A stretch of 64,000 bases of DNA from Tiliqua scincoides. Taxonomy: Eukaryota; Chordata; Lepidosauria; Squamata; Scincidae. A model generated the notes under the pieces. The model was not told the origin of the DNA and searched no databases. It worked only from the letters and a program-made list of their open reading frames with translations. Of this stretch, positions 45,566 to 57,600 are shown in pieces. Within the stretch, counting starts at the first letter, position 1. Each line of letters begins with the position of its first letter. The stretch spans positions 311,595,368-311,659,367 of the forward strand of contig NC_089821.1 of NCBI RefSeq assembly GCF_035046505.1, given 5' to 3'. The position numbers and the translations under genes are program-made.

Positions 45566-47736
45566 CTGGGGTCGGCAACCTGCCATTCTGGAGCCGCAAG
45601 CGGCTCTTTCAGCCTTCTGCTGCAGCTCCGTGCGGGGCCAACCTGTGGGAGGGAGGGGCTCACCCCTCCCGCAACGCACCTGCCCCTCACCAGCCTGAGC
45701 GCATTAGCGCAGCTCCCACACATCCTGCGGCTGCGCCCCATAGGAGAGGGCACGAACGGGCTGGCGGAGCAGCTCCTGCCCAAAGAGCCCGCACTGCCCG
45801 TTCCCTCCTGCCCGAGCTGCAGCGCAAAAGCAAGCAATTGAGTGCAGCTGCTCAGTGCTCCTGTGTGTGTCTCCTCAAAAGTAAGTCCCATTGTGCTTGC
45901 TCCCAGGATTACAGCCTTCAAGCTCCCCAGTCAGCATTCCCCCATCGCTTACTCGCCCTCTCTGCCCCATTTCCTGTGCAGCTGCTCAGTTCTCCTGTGT
46001 GGGTCTCCTCAAAAGTAAGTCCCATTGTGCTTGCTCCCAGGAACGGGTGCCCAGGATTACAGCCTTCAAGCTGCCCACTCAGCATTCCCCCGTCACTTAC
46101 TCACACGCTCACTGCTCCATTTCCTTCACTTGGAAACTTGAAAGGGTTTTGGAGACCCCCCTGCACCAGATGGTATTCTGTATATGTTTGTATACTGTAT
46201 GTGTAACATACTGTATATGTAGCATCAAAGCCTATTTCATTGTTGGGAAGTAATCAGTTAGTATGCCTTTTATTTTATGCAGTTTTGAACTCTTAGCTTG
46301 TTTGTTCAGGAGCACCTTTGTGAACAGTGTTAAGTAGTACTAAGTGGTCTTGTTCAGAGGTAGTATTGTGTGGAAAGGCATTTACAGAAGTACAGAAGTA
46401 AATGACAGTAAAGAATGACAGTATCCTTCACAAGCAGTTCACCTGTGCACAATCTAAAACAGTTGTTCTCCAACTGTGGGTCTGGACCTGATTTTTAGTG
46501 GGACCTAGAAGAGGGAAGTGTATTATATAACTGTGACCTATAAGAGGGGAGCGCAAACTATATATGCAGTGTATATATACTCCCCTGGGAGTGAGTCCCG
46601 TTGACTCTACTGGGGCTGACTTCTGAGTAGACAGGGAGAGGAGCCACTCGCAGGCTGCACTCCTGTCCATGCATCCCTGAGATGAAGCCGTGTTGACTCT
46701 ACTGGGGCTGACTTACCTTTCCCCGTTTTTGCACTGGTATGTATGGAGATCTGCCCCCCCCCCACTTCCATCTGTTGGTTCTGTGTGCAAGGGGTTTTGC
46801 AATGGTCTTGCTGTGATGTCTATATAGAGATCTTCCCTCCCCCACACCTTTCCCTTGTTTTTGCACTGGTCTGTATAGAGATCTGCTCCCCCCCACTTGT
46901 ATTGGAATCGAGGAAGATCTGGTGAGGAGGTAGATGTGGTGTCAGCAGTGGCCCCTTTAAGGGTAAGCCTGGGCATCCAGCAGAGTGTGCTGCACAGCTG
47001 CAGCCACTGGAAGGCAATAGGGCCCTCAGGGATATAAGAGCACCTGAGGCAGGAAGGGTTTTTGGGTTGTAGGAGTGCAGGTTGACTTTGGAATCTGACC
47101 TGGCTTATTGACTTTGTACTTTGACTTGGACACTCTGACTGATTTGACTGACTTCAGAATCTGACCTTGGACTGTGACTTGGCTTATTGACTTTGGACTC
47201 TGCCCTGGATACTCTGACTGACTTTGTGACTAAGGGACTGTTAGAGACACTGGAGTTTGAAGTGCGGCTGCTGTGCCCAAGACCTGCTGACGATCCAGGG
47301 TCTGCTGTAGTGGTGGGAGGCTGCTGGCAGGAGAGAGGACCTCTGCAGGTTGAACAGGGGAGCTACCCTGGAGGTGGGGTCCAGCAGGACTGCAGGGTAG
47401 AACCAGGGTCATTTGTTGGGGGAAAGGGGAGCCAATTTGCTTAAAGTGGGCATAATTCTCCAGGCAGAGAATGGCCTTGGAATCAGGCAAAACACCATAG
47501 AGGACCAGGTGTCTGAAAACACAGGACAAGAATGTATGATAAAACTAACTAAAAGCTACAAGAGGGGGCTACTTTATAAAAATGGGACCTATAAGAGCAT
47601 AAAGGTAAAAAAAAACAACAACTATATATGCAGTGTTATCTTCATTTTAGGTGTCAAAAGGGTTTTGTGGAAGTTTTTTTTCCTCTGGAAAATGGGTCCA
47701 AATGGCTCTTTGAGTGTTTAAGGTTGCCGACCCCTG
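45566..47736. mobile_element. Large hAT element (2.17 kb) with perfect 8-bp TSD
   Basis: Starts CTGGGGTCGGCAACC and ends GGTTGCCGACCCCTG, flanked by identical ACCTAAGC at 45558-45565 and 47737-47744. It contains a tandem duplication of about 130-150 bp (45850-46130, GTGTCTCCTCAAAAGTAAGT twice) and an inserted repeat (46896-47490). An open frame of 265 codons inside (45409-46206) crosses the border and resembles no known protein, so no transposase is supported. Confidence 0.82.
46896..47490 (+). repeat. Unclassified repeat, LTR-like, copy 1
   Basis: The same family is at 51716-52265 in reverse. Shared blocks are GGCCCCTTTAAGGGTAAG, CATCCAGCAGAGTGTGCTGC, a TATA-like ATATAAGAGCACC, and CCAGCAGGACTGCAGGG. 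The middle holds variable GACTTTG/CTGACT short repeats. A fossil; an LTR or another retroposon is possible. Confidence 0.45.
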
Positions 47737-48245
47737 ACCTAAGCCAATGAGACACAGCGATGATTGCATTGAAGAACCAGTGTTGGGCTTTCCCCAAAAG
47801 GCTTCCTTGCCACCACCACAAGCAAAATACCTGGTCTGGGTCATGCTTGCCTGGCCTGCACCCAGCATCAACTACATAAAACAAACTTCTCAGGCCACAG
47901 AGGTCTCTGGAAATGGAACATTCAAATGGTGAAAGTTGCTGTTATCAGAAGAGGCAGCAGAACTTTGGAGGACACTGTCCTCTTACAGGATAGGAAGGGA
48001 CCTGAAATACGCAGCTTGGCCTGAAGTAGCAGTCCCAGTTCATTCCTTTTACTCAAGTTCTTGAACAAGGTCTGTCACTCACATGGCATCTGCTTGTCTA
48101 CTGAACCCACCAAACTGTGCAATAAACAGAAAGGTATCAAACATTGAAAAAGTACAGAGAAAGCAAGTTTAATACAAAAATACATTTGTTCTTTGTATAG
48201 AAAATTCAGAGATCCTCCAATATTTATAATCACTGCTTTTGAAGG

Positions 48246-48251
48246 TTTATT
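48246..48251 (-). terminator. MIS18BP1: MIS18BP1 poly(A) signal
   Basis: TTTATT on the plus strand reads AATAAA on the gene strand, about 355 bases after the stop codon. The implied 3' UTR runs from 48606 to about 48225. Confidence 0.65.
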
Positions 48252-48606
48252 GTACAGTTACATGAAAACATTATTTTGCTTCTAAAGACCACACCACCTT
48301 CCCCAGCTAATGCCCGTGCCCCCTTCCCACAGAAAAATAGGGATGGGACCAAGGGAGGCCACAAGCAACAGGGGCAGACACCTGTATTTTGAACTTTTGC
48401 CGTACACCTTGAAATGCTGAACTGGGGTGCAATACAGCCCATTTTCATGACTGAACTGGAGGATCAGAACTGAAAGCCATGCACACAACCATCATTGTTC
48501 ATTAAAAAACAGACAAGAAATCAGACTGGCTCCAAGAACAGGGGCTCTCTGGAGAGCTGCATTTTGGCAGAGAAAAGCAGGGCAACAAGGTGCACCCTTT
48601 GGCCGG

Positions 48607-48683
48607 CTAACTAGAAAAATAAAAGTCGTCTTCTTCATCCGACTGTGCCCCTTGGAAGAGTGGACCAGCAGCACTCAAGGCAC
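48607..48683 (-). CDS. MIS18BP1: MIS18BP1 last exon
   Basis: It encodes [20 protein letters not shown], then FYFSS and TAG (48607-48609). The human ending EEEKDYYFSNSDSA aligns with the acidic/aromatic tail, which is slightly shorter here. Confidence 0.88.
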
Positions 48684-51600
48684 CTGTGGCAGGGAGATGC
48701 AGAGTCTGGGTTACTGGGATAGGGTAGCAGAGGGGTACCTACAAAGGCTTCTATGTGAGGCTGGCAGTCATCAGGGCTTATCAGACATTGCTGTAGTTCT
48801 TATGTGGGCAAGATTTATTGCAAATGTTAAATGAAACTAGATCTGAATTCAAATCTGTATTTTAGACAAAGCAAATCCCTTGAGAAAACATGCTTGGAAA
48901 GAGGACAATCCCACTAAAATACAATCCTTGCTTATTTTGTCAGCAAAGTCTTACAGGATGAACTTACTGGTCAGCCCCACCTCTAGTCCTGGGATTGAGC
49001 AGGCCAAGAGAAAAGTCTCCAGGGTGCTGACCAGACCCTACTGAGCACACTGCCCTGCTCAGGCTTTCTTCAATGCACATTTCTTCTGCTGATCAGCTCA
49101 GACTCGCAGCTCTTCCCAGTGGGCTGCTGCTTTGTATTTTACCTTCCTCCGTAATCAAGCCCACTTCTCTATTACAGTAGCTCTCAAAGAGGAGAAAACC
49201 ACACAAGGTTGCAGCAACTTCCTTACCGAGATGAGACTGAACACCAGATCTTAGGATCACACACCATTGCATGTCCCTGCCTGAAATCGCTCTTCCAGCT
49301 GAGGCTTCTCAGGAGTGCATGCTTCCTGCCTCAGTACCAACCCAACCCTGGCCAGGAGGGCACTGAAAAAGCACACAAACTGATCTTTAGAGAGACATGA
49401 TGCAGGGCACAAAGCTCACCTTCATTAAAAGCAAAGATATTCATTTTTCGAGAGGTGGGAGTTGTAAATGTGGTTCCAACCTGATGGGAAAGTTAAAAAA
49501 AATTAGTCCAGCCCACAGAAGCTGATGAGATAATTGTTCAGTAATTATGTGGCCCGCAGAGCAAGTAAGAAGGCACACCTGAGTGTTGTGAACCCCCAAA
49601 GTCACATTAAAACCAAATGTACCCTGATCTTCTCTGTCAGGATGCAATGACCACTGACATGGGAATCAACAATACCATTTTCCAAGTGTGCAGATTGAAG
49701 CACTACAGGGAAGCCTCTGATAGCCTGATCTCCTTGTTCTGTGTCTGCTTCAGAAAAACTGAAAGAGGACAATTTTTTTTGTCCTCTTTTTTTGCCCTTT
49801 TTTTAAGCTGACCCTCCGAAGACAAGCATTTGAGGGCCCAAAACACCCTGGATATTTCCTACATCTGACCAGTGAAACCACAGGAGCAGCCATGTGTTAT
49901 AGTGGATCAGCACTGGACTGCGATTCTCATGGAGGTTTGTCTCCCTTTTACCCATCTCTCAGATTCTTTGTCTGATGACTTTGAGGAAGCAACTAAAGAT
50001 ACTTTTCTTTAGGCTTCTGGTGGCATTTGATCGATGCATGCAGCTGGTGTGGTCCTGATACCGCTAGCATCTCATTTTGCACTGATGTATTTTATGCTGT
50101 TAGCCACTTCACAAGTCCTTGTGGAAGGCAGGATGTACACATCTCAAATAAATACAGGTGTGTGCCACTTAACAACCACTCGCTTAACAACTGACCACAT
50201 GTATGATGGTGGTCAAAGTACAATAAAGATGCTCTTAATGAGGCAATCCCATCTCCCATAGCCTGCAGCAGAGTGTCTGTTTACACAACAGAGAGGCTCT
50301 TAACGCAAAGAGGCGGCAATCTATCTCCAGTAGTCTGTGCAGCCAGCTAGTGTCTGGCAGGGAGTGTCTGTTTATACAGCAAAGGCAATATATTGGACTG
50401 AATGTTCACTTAATGATCTGATCAGAGGACATATCCCCATTGTTAAATGACACACACTTGTACATGGGACCAGGAAGACCCAGATTCAAAACTCTGGCAC
50501 CTGTCTCCTAGTATGACTTCAAGCTAGTCACTGTCTCTCAGCTTCAACAACTCTGAAAAGGAGGTCATGAGGGTAAAATGGGTACAGAGAGGAAAGGGGG
50601 GAGACCAGTTAGTACACCTGCCTGAGCTCCTTGGGAGAAACCACAGGGTAAAAACTGGTGTGCAGGCACTGAACTTGCCCATGGATTTCAGAAGTAGGGA
50701 AATGCATTACCTCTTTCTTCTTTACATTGTGCCACGTGTGCTCTTTCCCCTTCATGTTCTTTTGCATTTGATAGACTTGCTTGTCATAGTCTTTCCTAGA
50801 ATAAAATTTTTTGTGAGACCCTTCCTAGACTGATCAGGCATGTGGGGTGGGCAACTCATTCATACATAGGGGAAATCACAATAGCCTTGACCAGGCCAGC
50901 AGCACAAGGACAAGCCCCCCCTTCCCCCTTTTTAGGACAAGCCCCCCCTTCCCCCACCAGTTGTGGCAGCAGCAGGAAATTAAGAGGGGAAGTGGCTAAG
51001 GGAGACTGGGGATTCCTGCTCCCTGGCTGCCTCCCCCGAGTCCTGCGATTTCTCTCCACTTTTTAAGTTGCTTCCTGATCAGCCCTGTGACCCCTCTTCC
51101 CCAGTTCCCTCACATTTCCTGGCCCTGTTTGCCTTTCATCTTCACAACCCTCAGCAGCACTTTTGGACTATAAATTTCTTGAAGGACTAAACTTGGATTT
51201 GGCTTTCAAACTCCTAGCTGTGTTTGGGAGTGTGATGACTGCTGGAAAAGGACAGGGGGTGCACTTTGATGTGGACCAGAATAATGCCTTCTTGCCAGAA
51301 TCCCAGGAGAAGCCCCTGCAATGCCCACCTGTCCATGGACTCCAACATGCCAGGGCTGACGTGCTCACACTGGGGAGTCTTCATCCATGGGAAGACAGCA
51401 GAGGAGGGAGTGATGGGGCGACTCTCTTTGAGCTGAAAGATATCTTCTTCATCTGGCTTGAACTGTGGCAACTACAAATCACATCCTTGTTACTCCCAGA
51501 AGAACCAGCTACTTTCCCTGTTGGCCCAAAGGGCACTTGCACCCACTCCCCAACCAAAAGCAGGTTCTTTCCAGCCATCCATAGTCTAGTGTGCTTCTGG

Positions 51601-54600
51601 CACTGATTGGTTGAGAGCTGACAGAAGAAAGTTTCCAGCTCAGTTTGCAGGACAGGAGACTGGCACTGAAATCTCACATAGATCCTTCAGACATAAAGAG
51701 CCGTATGGGTAGGCTGTTCTGCCAGATTCCCAGTCCAAGCTCTGCCTGGAGAATTATGCCCACTTTAAGCAAATTAGCTCCCCTTCTTTCCCCCAACAAA
51801 TGACCCTGGTTCTGCCCTGTAGTCCTGCTGGACCCCACCACCAGGGTAGCTCGCCTGTTTAACCTACAGAGGTCCTCCTTCCTGCCAGCAGCCTCCCGCC
51901 ACTACAGCAGCCCCTTGGTCCTCAGCAGGTCTTGGGCACAGCAGCCAAACACCAGTCTTAGTGTCTCCAGTAGTTTCTGCTCCAGCAGCTTCCAAAATCC
52001 ATTCACACATCAGTCCATCAGCAGTCCATTAGCCATCAATTCCTCAGTCCATTAATTCCATCTGTCCTTCCTCAAGCTTTCCTCCTTCTGCTACCCACAC
52101 CAAACTCTCCCCTCAGCAGGTGCTTTTATGCCTGAGGGCACTATTGCCTTCAAGTGGCTGCAGCTGTGCAGCACACTCTGCTGGATGCCCAGGCCTTACC
52201 CTTAAAGGGGCCACTGCTGATACCACATCTACCTCCTTGCCAGATCTTCCATGATTCCAATACATAGGCTTAGGACTGGACACTTAGTGAGAGGAGGGTT
52301 TAGGTTGCTGGAAACCCCAAAGGACACAAAGTCCGGAAGCTGGAAGGACAATGGACTGGAGAATAGGAAACAAAGGAAGAGAAAGGTGAAGTTCTCAGAA
52401 ACCCAAGGAAGAAGGGACTGAAGAAGAGGGGGACTGTGGCAAAGACTCACAGAAACAGGGGCCACAGCAGTTGCATTGTATTGGCGAGGATGAAGAGGGT
52501 TCCAGGAAGGCTGAACCACACTTAGGAAATGCCAATCTGCACAAGCCACATAAGAACAGCCCCATAAGAACATAAGAACTCATAAGAACAAAAGAACAGC
52601 CCCACTGGATCAGGCCATAGGCCCATCTAGTCCAGCTTCCTGTATCTCACAGCGGCCCACCAAATGTCCCAGGGAGCACACCTGATAACAAGAGACCTGC
52701 ATACTGGTGCCCTCCCTTGCACTGGCCTTCTGACATAGCCCATTTCTAAAATCAGGAGGTTACACATACACATCATGGCTTGTAACCCATAATGGATTTT
52801 TCCTCCAGAAACTTGTCCAATCCCCTTTTAAAGGCGTCCAGGCTAGATGCCGTCACCACATCCTGTGGCAAGGAGTTCCACAGACCGAAAACACGCTGAG
52901 TAAAGAAATATTTTCTTTTGTCTGTCCTAACCCTCCCAACACTCAATTTTAGTGGATGTCCCCTGGTTCTGGTGTTATGTGAGAGTCTAAAGAGCATATC
53001 TCTATCCACTTTATCCTTCCCATGCATAATTTTGTATGTCTCAATCATGCCCCCCCTCAAGCATCTCTTTTCTAGGCTGGAGAGGCCCAAATGCCATAGC
53101 CTTTCCTTATAAGGAAGTTGCCCCAGCCCCGTAATCATCTTAGTCGCTCTGTTTTGCACCTTTTCCCTCTCCACTATGTCCTTTTTGGGATGTGGCGACC
53201 AGAACTGGACGCAATACTCCAGGTGTGGCCTTACCATCAATTTGCACAATGGCATTATAACATTAGCCGTTTTGTTCTCAATACCTTTTCTAATGATCCC
53301 AAGCATAGAATTGGCCTTCTTTACTGCCGCCGCACAGTGAGTGGACACTTTCATCAACCTGTCCACCACCACCCCAAGATCTCTCTCCTGATCTGTCACA
53401 GACAGCTCAGAACTCATCAGCCTATATGTGAAGTTTTGATTTTTTGCTCCAATGTACATGACTTTACACTTACTGACATTGAAGCGCATCTGCCATTTTG
53501 CTGCCCATTCTGCCAGTTTGGAGAAATCTTTCTGGAGCTCCTCACAATCACCTCTGGTCTTCACCACTCGGAAAAGTTTGGTTTCTCCTGCAAACTTAGC
53601 CACCTCACTGCTCAATTCTGTCTCCAGGTCATTTATGAACAAGTTGAAGAGCACCGGTCCCAGGACAGATCCTTGGGGCACACTGCTTTTCACCTCTCTC
53701 CACTGTGAAAATTGCCCATTGACACCCACTCTCTGTTTCCTGGTCTTCAGCCAGGTCTCAATCCAGGCGAGGACGTGCCCTCTAATTCCCTGACTGTGGA
53801 GTTTTTTCAGGTGAACAAAGTCCTCCTTCAACACACAGCTATGTGGCCAGGATACCAGAGGGCACCCAAAAATCCTCGGAAGCATCTAAAGCAGCTGTCT
53901 CCAAACTGGAGACCACTGCGCAACAAAAACTCCCTCCCTGTTCTGAGCAGTGCTTACCATTCCACTGCTCTGCTGCTTCGTTCGTCACCCCATCTCGGGA
54001 TAGGAATGCTCTGGGCAGTCACATCTATGGTCTGGACATCCTGGCGCAAAGCCTGTTCGGACGAGGGCTATAGACACGACTGACCAGAGCATCCCTATGT
54101 ACAAATGGATGACGAATGAAGCGGCAGAGCAGTGGAAAAATGAATGCTGCTCATGAAGGGGAGGGATTTGGGCCAATGTTGGATCCGGCCTATGGGCCAG
54201 GGTTTGAGGAGCCCTGATCTAAAGTAGCATTAGGGGCCTACAGATTTTGGACAGCCTGGATAGTTGACATTTCTGCTCACTAATGGACCTGCCCAGGAGA
54301 AGCAGGGTCTCACCACAGACACTACCCTGAGCTACAGAGAGTATCTGAAGCCCAGGATGGAGGCTGGGGACAAGCCCTCTCCCCAGCTCAGGAGGGTGGC
54401 TTGTTGCCTTTTCATACTAAGCTCCTGATGTGCTTCTCAAACAGTCAAGGGGATCTGTGGGCCTTGAGTAGCAGATCACTGAGAGAAATGGCAGCCTCTT
54501 GATCTGTTGCTCATGGCAGGCTCCACCCTTACTTTTGTGTTCCTGTTCTGCAAGGGGGTTGCAGTAAAGATGTCATCGTGGTTGTCCTTGGGCATCTGTT

Positions 54601-57600
54601 CGAGGAAGTCCCTCATCTGCTGTTTTCTTTTCAGGGTTCCCACCTTTGCGACAATTGCCACTGGCTGCTTTGTCTCTCCTTCTGCCAAAAAGCACGACAC
54701 ACAGACAAAGAGGTCAGCTACACAGGTCAACTCAGAGATTCACTTTTGCAAGGAAGACTCCTACAGCCCAAGCAGTGGCGTCACTAGGATTCGCGTCACC
54801 CGCTGCAGGAGGCCTGCGCGTCACCCCATGCAGTGGACCGGGCAACACCCCAGGTGTTGGGTGTGGTGATGTACCATCACCCCACCCCCACTGGTTTTTT
54901 GGCTGTACCTTTCGATAGAACACAGATATTTCAATGTGGTTTGTTTCACTGCATTCTGCATGAAATTACGCATTGATTGATATATAACATGATGGGATTA
55001 TTCCTCCAAACTCTGATTTTAGTGATTTTGAGAACTTGTAGAGTCACACACACCCCCTGTGTCAACTTACTAACACCTCATTGCAGCAGTTCTCAAACTT
55101 TTAGCACCTGGACCCACTTTTTAGAATGACAATCTGTCCAGGACCCATTGCAAGTGATGTCATGGCCAGAAGTGACATCATCAAGCAAATTAAAATAAAT
55201 AATTATAAATAATTAAATTAAAATAAAAGAAATCATTAAATAAGGGGGAGCCAGTCCTGTTCCATCAAGTGAATTTTCTCTGTAGCCTGCCTGCAATAAC
55301 ACCCCCCCCAAAGGATCAGCGAGATTTCCAGCCCTCCCCAGTGCCCAGTTTGAAGTCCTTCTATTTCAAGCAGATCAAGATAAAGACCTCCCTTGCTTTA
55401 CAAATGCAAAATAGAACATTCACCTTATCAGTTCAAGCCTCTTCTTTTTTGTCTTTTTTAGTGGGGGGGGGGGAGCTGCCTTCTGGAGCATTTGTTGCAC
55501 TCCAGCTCAATTGGATCGGGACCATTCTGGTGTCCTCACATTCCCCTTTGCCTGGCCTGACTACCAGCCAAGGCACGTCTGCCTACCTGCGAGTAAACGT
55601 GACGTGAGGGTGCTTTGCTTTCCATAGGGTTGGGAGGGAGGGACCTCCTTGGGTGATTTTGGGGGTTGCATTCATTGGATCAGGACCATTCTGACATTGG
55701 ACTCCTTTCAGCTTGCCCTTTCCAAAGGCCTATGGCAAGTACACCTACTCATGAGTAAATGTGGCCACGTAGCTTCGTTTCGCTTTCCATAGGGCTCAAT
55801 ACACTTGCAGCTAGGAGGGAGGGATCTCCTTCTCGGGTGTTTTTGGGGGCTATATTCATTGGATAGGGACCATTCCAGTGTCTTTGGATTCCTCTCAGTC
55901 TGCCCTTTCCGACAGACTATGGCAAGTACGCCTACTTGAGCACAAGGCCGGTTTCTTACCTCTTTCGTCTTTTTTCCCAGACTTGGTGGTCCTTTTGAGG
56001 GCCCTTGGCTTTCTGCCTTCCTGCTCTGCCAGGCACCTCTGCTGGCATTCCTCAGGAGATCGTGTCTCCACAGCTGTTGCCACGTCCACCCAGAAGCCAC
56101 TCTTGTGTTTAGGAAGAGAAGCCACAGCCCTGCAAAGCACGAGGGATTTAAGGAAGCTCAAGTACATCAGGATTGCTTGATCGTGTATCGCTGGCATGTC
56201 AGGTGTTGTACAGAACTGAAGTGGCAGAACGCCTGGACTGGGGCTTATTTATTTTCCACACTTTTATATCACCCTCCCTACCTCCAAGGAGCTCAGGGTG
56301 GTGAATATGGTTCATTCCCGCCTTTTGTCCCAACAACCCTGTGGGTTAGGTTAGGCTAAGAGATAGTGACTGGTCCAGGGCACCCAAGAAGCTTCATGGC
56401 TGAGCAGGGATATGAACCCAGATCTTCTCCCAACCCAGCTCCTGAACCATGGCTGGCTCTTTACATCCTGGCTTAGCTGAACCATAATGAAAGGAGAAGG
56501 AATCAGGAATTTGCTGTGAAGCAGAAGGATGACAAGAGGCAGAGTAGAAAGCATTATGACTGAGGCATATTTTTCACAGGACTGCCAAGGGAAGGAGCAA
56601 AGTACAGCTTATGAAGGACTTTGCAGCTTTACATAAAAGCTAACTAGTAACACACAGAGAGGGTCTCTGTGCTTCTTGCGGTACAGGTACCCCATGTCAG
56701 TTCTGCACAGTATCTCCAAGGCCTCCACCCCACCACACTGAGAAAGAGGCCTTGCAGCTGCCAAGCCCCACTTGCCTGTGTAGTTTCTGCAGCTCCTGAT
56801 CCGTCCAGTCTGCGCTGATGTCTTGACAGGAATCCAAGGCTGTCCATCCTCTGCTCTTGCCAGAGCTCTTTCCTGCCAAGGACCTGGCACTGCTGGAAAC
56901 ACCATCCTCGGCTCTTTGGGGCACTGCTTTCAACCTTATTCCTGTTGCTGGAGACTCTTCAGTGCTTGTTTCACTTTCCAAATCGGAGTCGTCAATGCAC
57001 TTTTGGAGTTTTTGGTTTCCCCTGAGTGGCCCATGTCTATTCCACCTCGCATGCCCAGGACAGCCAGTAGCCAGCCTCAGAGAAGAGGAATTCCCAGCGG
57101 TCAGCTCCTCCAACTTGCCGTTCTGGCCAGAGTAAGCCCCCCTTGCCTGTGTGCTGCAAGGAGTTGGGGCTGAAGGATTCCCCATCCCCCTGGGCTCAGA
57201 AGACTGCTTCCCCACATCATTTTGTTTCCTCTTGGTTGCCCCTCTCTTGAAAGAGGACTGTGTTTTCCTCTTGATATGTGGGACATCTTCACTCAGTTCT
57301 TCATCAGTGCCGGGAAAACTTTCCACGATGCCCTTGCTTTGGCCAACTTGTTTCAGTGACCTTAAGGAGTATTTGAAATATGCAGGCTCTCTGTCAGGAA
57401 AGCTTGATCTATGCCCGTTTATTTTTCTTCTCTGCTTTGGGATGCTCTGCTCAGCCTGCTTTTGGCCAAGCTGGCTCTTATATTTGGAGTTCTTTTCACA
57501 CAGTTTTTTACGGTTCAGTGGTGTCAAGGTCACAACAGCCTGTTTCCGGCAAATATCATCAATGACCAATTCATTTTCACTTTCTTCAGGGTCCGACACA

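Larger units (their letters stand above)
43107..48220. other. FANCM-MIS18BP1 convergent spacer
   Basis: This is the gap between two genes transcribed towards each other. It holds a hAT with a LINE inside (43506-44156) and a large hAT (45566-47736). The rest (about 44160-45560 and 47745-48220) shows no gene and no element that I can bound. Confidence 0.65.

Noticed and set aside
45409-46206. 265-codon open frame in the FANCM-MIS18BP1 spacer
   Set aside because: It crosses the border of a hAT element and runs through an internal tandem duplication; there is no domain, no conserved motif and no splice partner.
49898-49930. Possible tRNA gene (TAGTGGATCAGCACTGGACT)
   Set aside because: Only a tRNA-like head is present, with no cloverleaf; it looks like a SINE relic.
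56771-56772. GT donor three bases beyond the GC donor of the MIS18BP1 SANT exon
   Set aside because: It would join in the wrong phase to the SPEEC-containing exon, destroying the SANT domain.
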